A stretch of 64,000 bases of DNA from Lepiota brunneoincarnata. Lineage: Eukaryota; Basidiomycota; Agaricomycetes; Agaricales; Agaricaceae. The stretch's first letter is position 1, and every line of letters starts with the position of its first letter. Where the stretch lies: assembly GCA_023014365.1 (NCBI GenBank), contig JAEBUN010000009.1:620001-684000 (forward strand), written 5' to 3'. Shown one piece after another: positions 61,063-64,000 of the stretch. Below the pieces are notes generated by a model. That model made no database searches and was not told where the DNA came from. It worked only from the letters and a program-made list of their open reading frames with translations. The position numbers and the translations under genes were made by a program.

Positions 61063-64000
61063 CTAAATTTTCGGGATTCTCCCTGCGCCTGCCCTCCGGG
61101 ACTTGGGGATATGCGATACTGTCTCTACCTCACTCTCACTCCCAGCGCTGCTGTCATCTTCATCCCCGCTCTCCCGCCCCATCTTTCCATACATCTCCTT
61201 TAACTTAACCTTCCTCTTGACTGGTTCACTCGCAGGCACAGACGGGGTCGAGTACCTCAAAACCTTGGGCGTAAACAACCTTGCCGCTCCGCTTGCGAAA
61301 TCCGTCAGCTTGCGATACCTCGACGGCTGGGGTTCACTAGTTCTCTTCATAACCACGTCACGCACTTCTTCCTCTGAGTCGGAGGGCGAGTCATTGGCTG
61401 TTGCCACTTGCGTATGGAGTTGGGAATAAGGAAAAGCATCCTGGCTTTCGCTGGGGATAAACAACGGACTGCTCTTCTCCTTTCCCTTTCCCTTTCCCTT
61501 TCCATTTTTCTGCTTTGCGTTTTGCACGGCTTGCTCCAGTCGAGAGACCGACTGCCTTGTTCTGAGTGACGGCGGCTTGCGCTGATATTGAGGCTCGTCC
61601 CCAAGCGGGAAGGGGATAGGGTCCATATCAGAATATAGCTCGTCAACCATGGGGTCAGATTGGGTACCGGGAAGTGGTGTTGTTGGCGGTAGTGTTGCCC
61701 ATGCGTCCAAGGATACTGGAGGGGTTGGGGGGCTTGTGAATCCCTGGATTTCAGCTTGAATGTTGGGTGCGCTCGTGTCTGTACTTTTGGCCGCTGGTAC
61801 TGGTGGCTGCGTGGGCGTCGTTTCAGCGGTTTTTGATGTTTCGGTGTTTTTCTTGGTTTTGGCTTTCTCCTTGGGCTCAGCCTCAGACCGAGAAAGGTCT
61901 TTGGCGTCCGCGGCAGTGGGCCTCGAAATTTGACGGGCCCTCTTTGACAACGGTGGTCGAATTGCATGAGAAGTGATAGGGTTCATCGAAGCCGTGGTTT
62001 TTGAGGCAGTCCTCGTTGATCGACGAGGAGGCGGATCAGCCTCTTCGTTCGTATCTTCTGCTTGCTGAAGACTCTTCGCTGCCGCTGCCGCTAAACGCGT
62101 CACACCGGGTTTGTTCATAACAACTACAGCTCTCTTTGCACCAGCGTTGTTCCCTCCCTTAAGCTCCTCTGGACCTTTGGCCGTATCCTGACTGCTTGTC
62201 TTCATTTTCTGCTGACTCCGCAGCGTCGCAGCTCTGGCCGACTGGGGTTTGGCGGTGGGAACAGTAGCTAGGGCCGCAGTCGAGGTCGAAGACTTCGGAA
62301 CAGGCGAAGCTGGGAGTCCAGTCCGGGTCCTCATCCTTTGCACATAGGTCGGTTTTGGCGTCGATGCTCGTGCTGGTTGTTCACGTGAGGAAGGAAGGGC
62401 ACCGTCATCAGCTTCGATTGGACTTCGTCTACGATCACCCTCTGGGGTTCCTACTGTCTCTATGGGATCCGGTTCTGGGTCCCTTACCGGTGCCGTCTCT
62501 CGTGGAACATTTCCGTGCTCGAGATCAGAGTGGCTGGCTGCTCGAAAGGGACCCTTGGCTTGAGGTTGATTGGGACTAGCCAAGTCAGGCGGGACGTCTG
62601 GACCGGAACTTGCGGTGCATCGATTTTGCCCTTGCGTCGGTTTCGGATCTGCAAGACGAAAGACTGCATTTTCTTGGGCGAAAACGTCCGCAAAGGCCTC
62701 ATCTCCGGTCTTATCCATCTCCACGGAACCTGCCCTGTCATTCATCTGCTGGAAAGTCTGGCCTCCGTGCGATGGGAGATCAACCGGATGTGATCCTGTT
62801 AAGTACTGCCCTGGCTGAGCCATAGGAGGGGTAGTTGTCCGAGGAGTAAGAGACTTCTCGTCCTCATCATCCTCCTCGTCACCTTCCTCCTCATCGGAAG
62901 AGTCATTGGCCACGGCATGGCGCCGTCGTCTTGATTTAGGAGGCACATTCTCGTTCGATTCGTTGTCCAGTTCAAAATCACCGGGTCGTTCATCTTCACT
63001 GGACTCGGTTGAAGGGAGTTCTGTAGATCTCAAGGGGATCCCAGGTCCACGTATGACAGCCTCCAGGTCTTTGTCGGTATAGTCCGGGATATCGGATGTC
63101 GCAAAACGAAGTGATTGAGGATCAGTCTGAGAGGTGGTCGCGGACACGTCCTCTGACGAAATGCTTGTCTCACTATCGCTATTCCGAATAAACTGAGCAG
63201 GATTCTCGGAGAGAGTCAGCCTTCGTGGGGACCTGGGTTGAGTTTGGGGGTATGAAGGTAAAGACGATTCCTTTAAAGCCAAAGAGGAGGGTGCCTCTGA
63301 ATCGTCGGAAGACGGTGATGGCGAAGGGCGGGGAAGAAGGGAAGTTGTCCCGATAATCGAAGGCGTAGGGGCGCCAACCCCAGAAGAAGCTGCTCCAACG
63401 GGAGCAGGAGGCTCTGTAGAGAGAGTATTTGAGGAAGCCTAAGGAGAGAGGAATTAACAAAGCCAAGTACAATATAGTGGACAATATAGGATTCACATCC
63501 AAATTCCTCTTGACCGCCGCTGTGCGCTTTTTTCTTAACAGGGGCTCCAGGTCTTTGATGGTGGACGCATGATGACCTTCTGCGTCTTGAGCTAAATTCT
63601 CCTTGAGTTCAGCTATCCGCCTCTCGATGCTGTCGGGACTTGCTCTGATCACGGGACAATGAGGACGAGCATGAGTGGAAACCCTTCCACAGTACCGACA
63701 AGTCTCCTTTAAAGATAGCTTCGATCTCGTAAGTACACTTTGAGTAGGTTGCACAGAAACCGGCTTGATCACTTGAGAATCCCCAGCGGCTTTAGTCTTT
63801 ACAGTTTGGTCAGAACCCACAGCTGACGAAGGATTTAGGTATTTCTCGATCATCAACCGCGAAATATCGGCGAGAGAAGGCTCGGTAACTGCGTCGTTCG
63901 TTGTGGTCTCGGATTCTACTACATGCAAAAGTTACCAAATTCCCAAATCACGCGAGCGGCAAGCTAACCTGTACTTGTTGCCTCTCGCTCCTTTGGCTTA
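61063..64000 (-). CDS. large disordered protein with zinc knuckle, cut by the window edge
   Basis: Only the C-terminal part is here; the 5' end lies beyond 64000. From the right: a partial exon ending KPKEREATST, an intron (about 63921-63969), then a stretch with LADISRLMIEKYLNPS. A zinc-knuckle-like CRYCGRVSTHARPHCPVI (C-x2-C-x5-H-x4-C) follows, then a helical block PDSIERRIAELKENLAQDAE. After an intron at about 63449-63501 comes one very long exon of over 770 codons. It has low-complexity, Ser/Pro/Lys-rich and acidic runs (SSDEEEGDEEDDEDE), a GKGKGKGKEK repeat (61480-61500) and a conserved-looking end (SRYRKLTDFASGAARLFTP, then KVKLKEMYGKMG). It is probably nuclear. I do not recognise the family. 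Confidence 0.75.

Overview
The window looks like nuclear DNA of a filamentous basidiomycete, most likely an Agaricomycete. Almost every gene is split by many introns of about 48-63 nt. The gene set is fungal: Bos1, an Arc19/ARPC4 homologue, Wee1, Nse4, a GUAD-type guanine deaminase, Cpa1 with an arginine attenuator peptide, and several P450s of the basidiomycete type. A Rhizoctonia/Ceratobasidium-like source is possible but is only a guess. I saw no rRNA, tRNA, CRISPR array or intact transposon by eye.

Layout. 1-1.37 kb: no recognised gene. 1.37-2.38 kb (+): Bos1 Golgi/ER SNARE. 2.4-6.2 kb: gene-poor, with scattered coding-like fragments. 6.2-7.6 kb (-): metallo-beta-lactamase-fold hydrolase. 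7.9-9.0 kb (-): Ser/Thr-rich type I membrane protein. 9.4-14.8 kb (-): P5B-type cation/polyamine ATPase (Ypk9/ATP13A2). 15-16.5 kb (+): short-chain dehydrogenase. 16.6-22.0 kb (-): two tandem cytochrome P450s. 22.9-24.4 kb (-): nucleolar FKBP, divergent from ARPC4 (+, 24.5-25.3 kb). 25.4-26.1 kb (-): GNAT acetyltransferase. 26.2-31.0 kb (-): HLTF/Rad5-type helicase-ubiquitin ligase, divergent from NSE4 (+, 31.5-32.9 kb). 32.9-35.5 kb: long convergent spacer. 35.5-38.1 kb (-): homeodomain factor. 38.6-42.6 kb (-): Wee1 kinase, divergent from HEM2 (+, 43.1-44.4 kb). 44.6-46.2 kb (+): guanine deaminase. 46.7-49.2 kb (-): third P450. 49.3-50.2 kb (+): FIT2/Scs3 lipid protein, convergent with a Cdc1/PGAP5 phosphoesterase (-, 50.3-52.5 kb). 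53.9-55.6 kb (+): MFS anion transporter. 56.4-58.1 kb (-): BSD-domain protein. 58.2-59.7 kb (-): Cpa1, with a spliced regulatory uORF just upstream. 61.1 kb to the right edge (-): a large disordered zinc-knuckle protein, cut by the window end.

Most of this is housekeeping: secretion, actin branching, DNA damage tolerance, cell cycle, heme, arginine and purine metabolism, lipid droplets and GPI remodelling. It is interrupted by accessory P450, SDR, MBL and MFS genes. The most striking signals are in gene structure. Four introns need GC-AG boundaries to keep the frame. A 6-nt microexon encodes part of the Walker A loop of the HLTF helicase. The first coding exon of ARPC4 is the start codon alone. 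An arginine attenuator peptide with the DYLSD core forms only after an intron is removed from the CPA1 leader. All exon joins were worked out by eye and need transcript confirmation.
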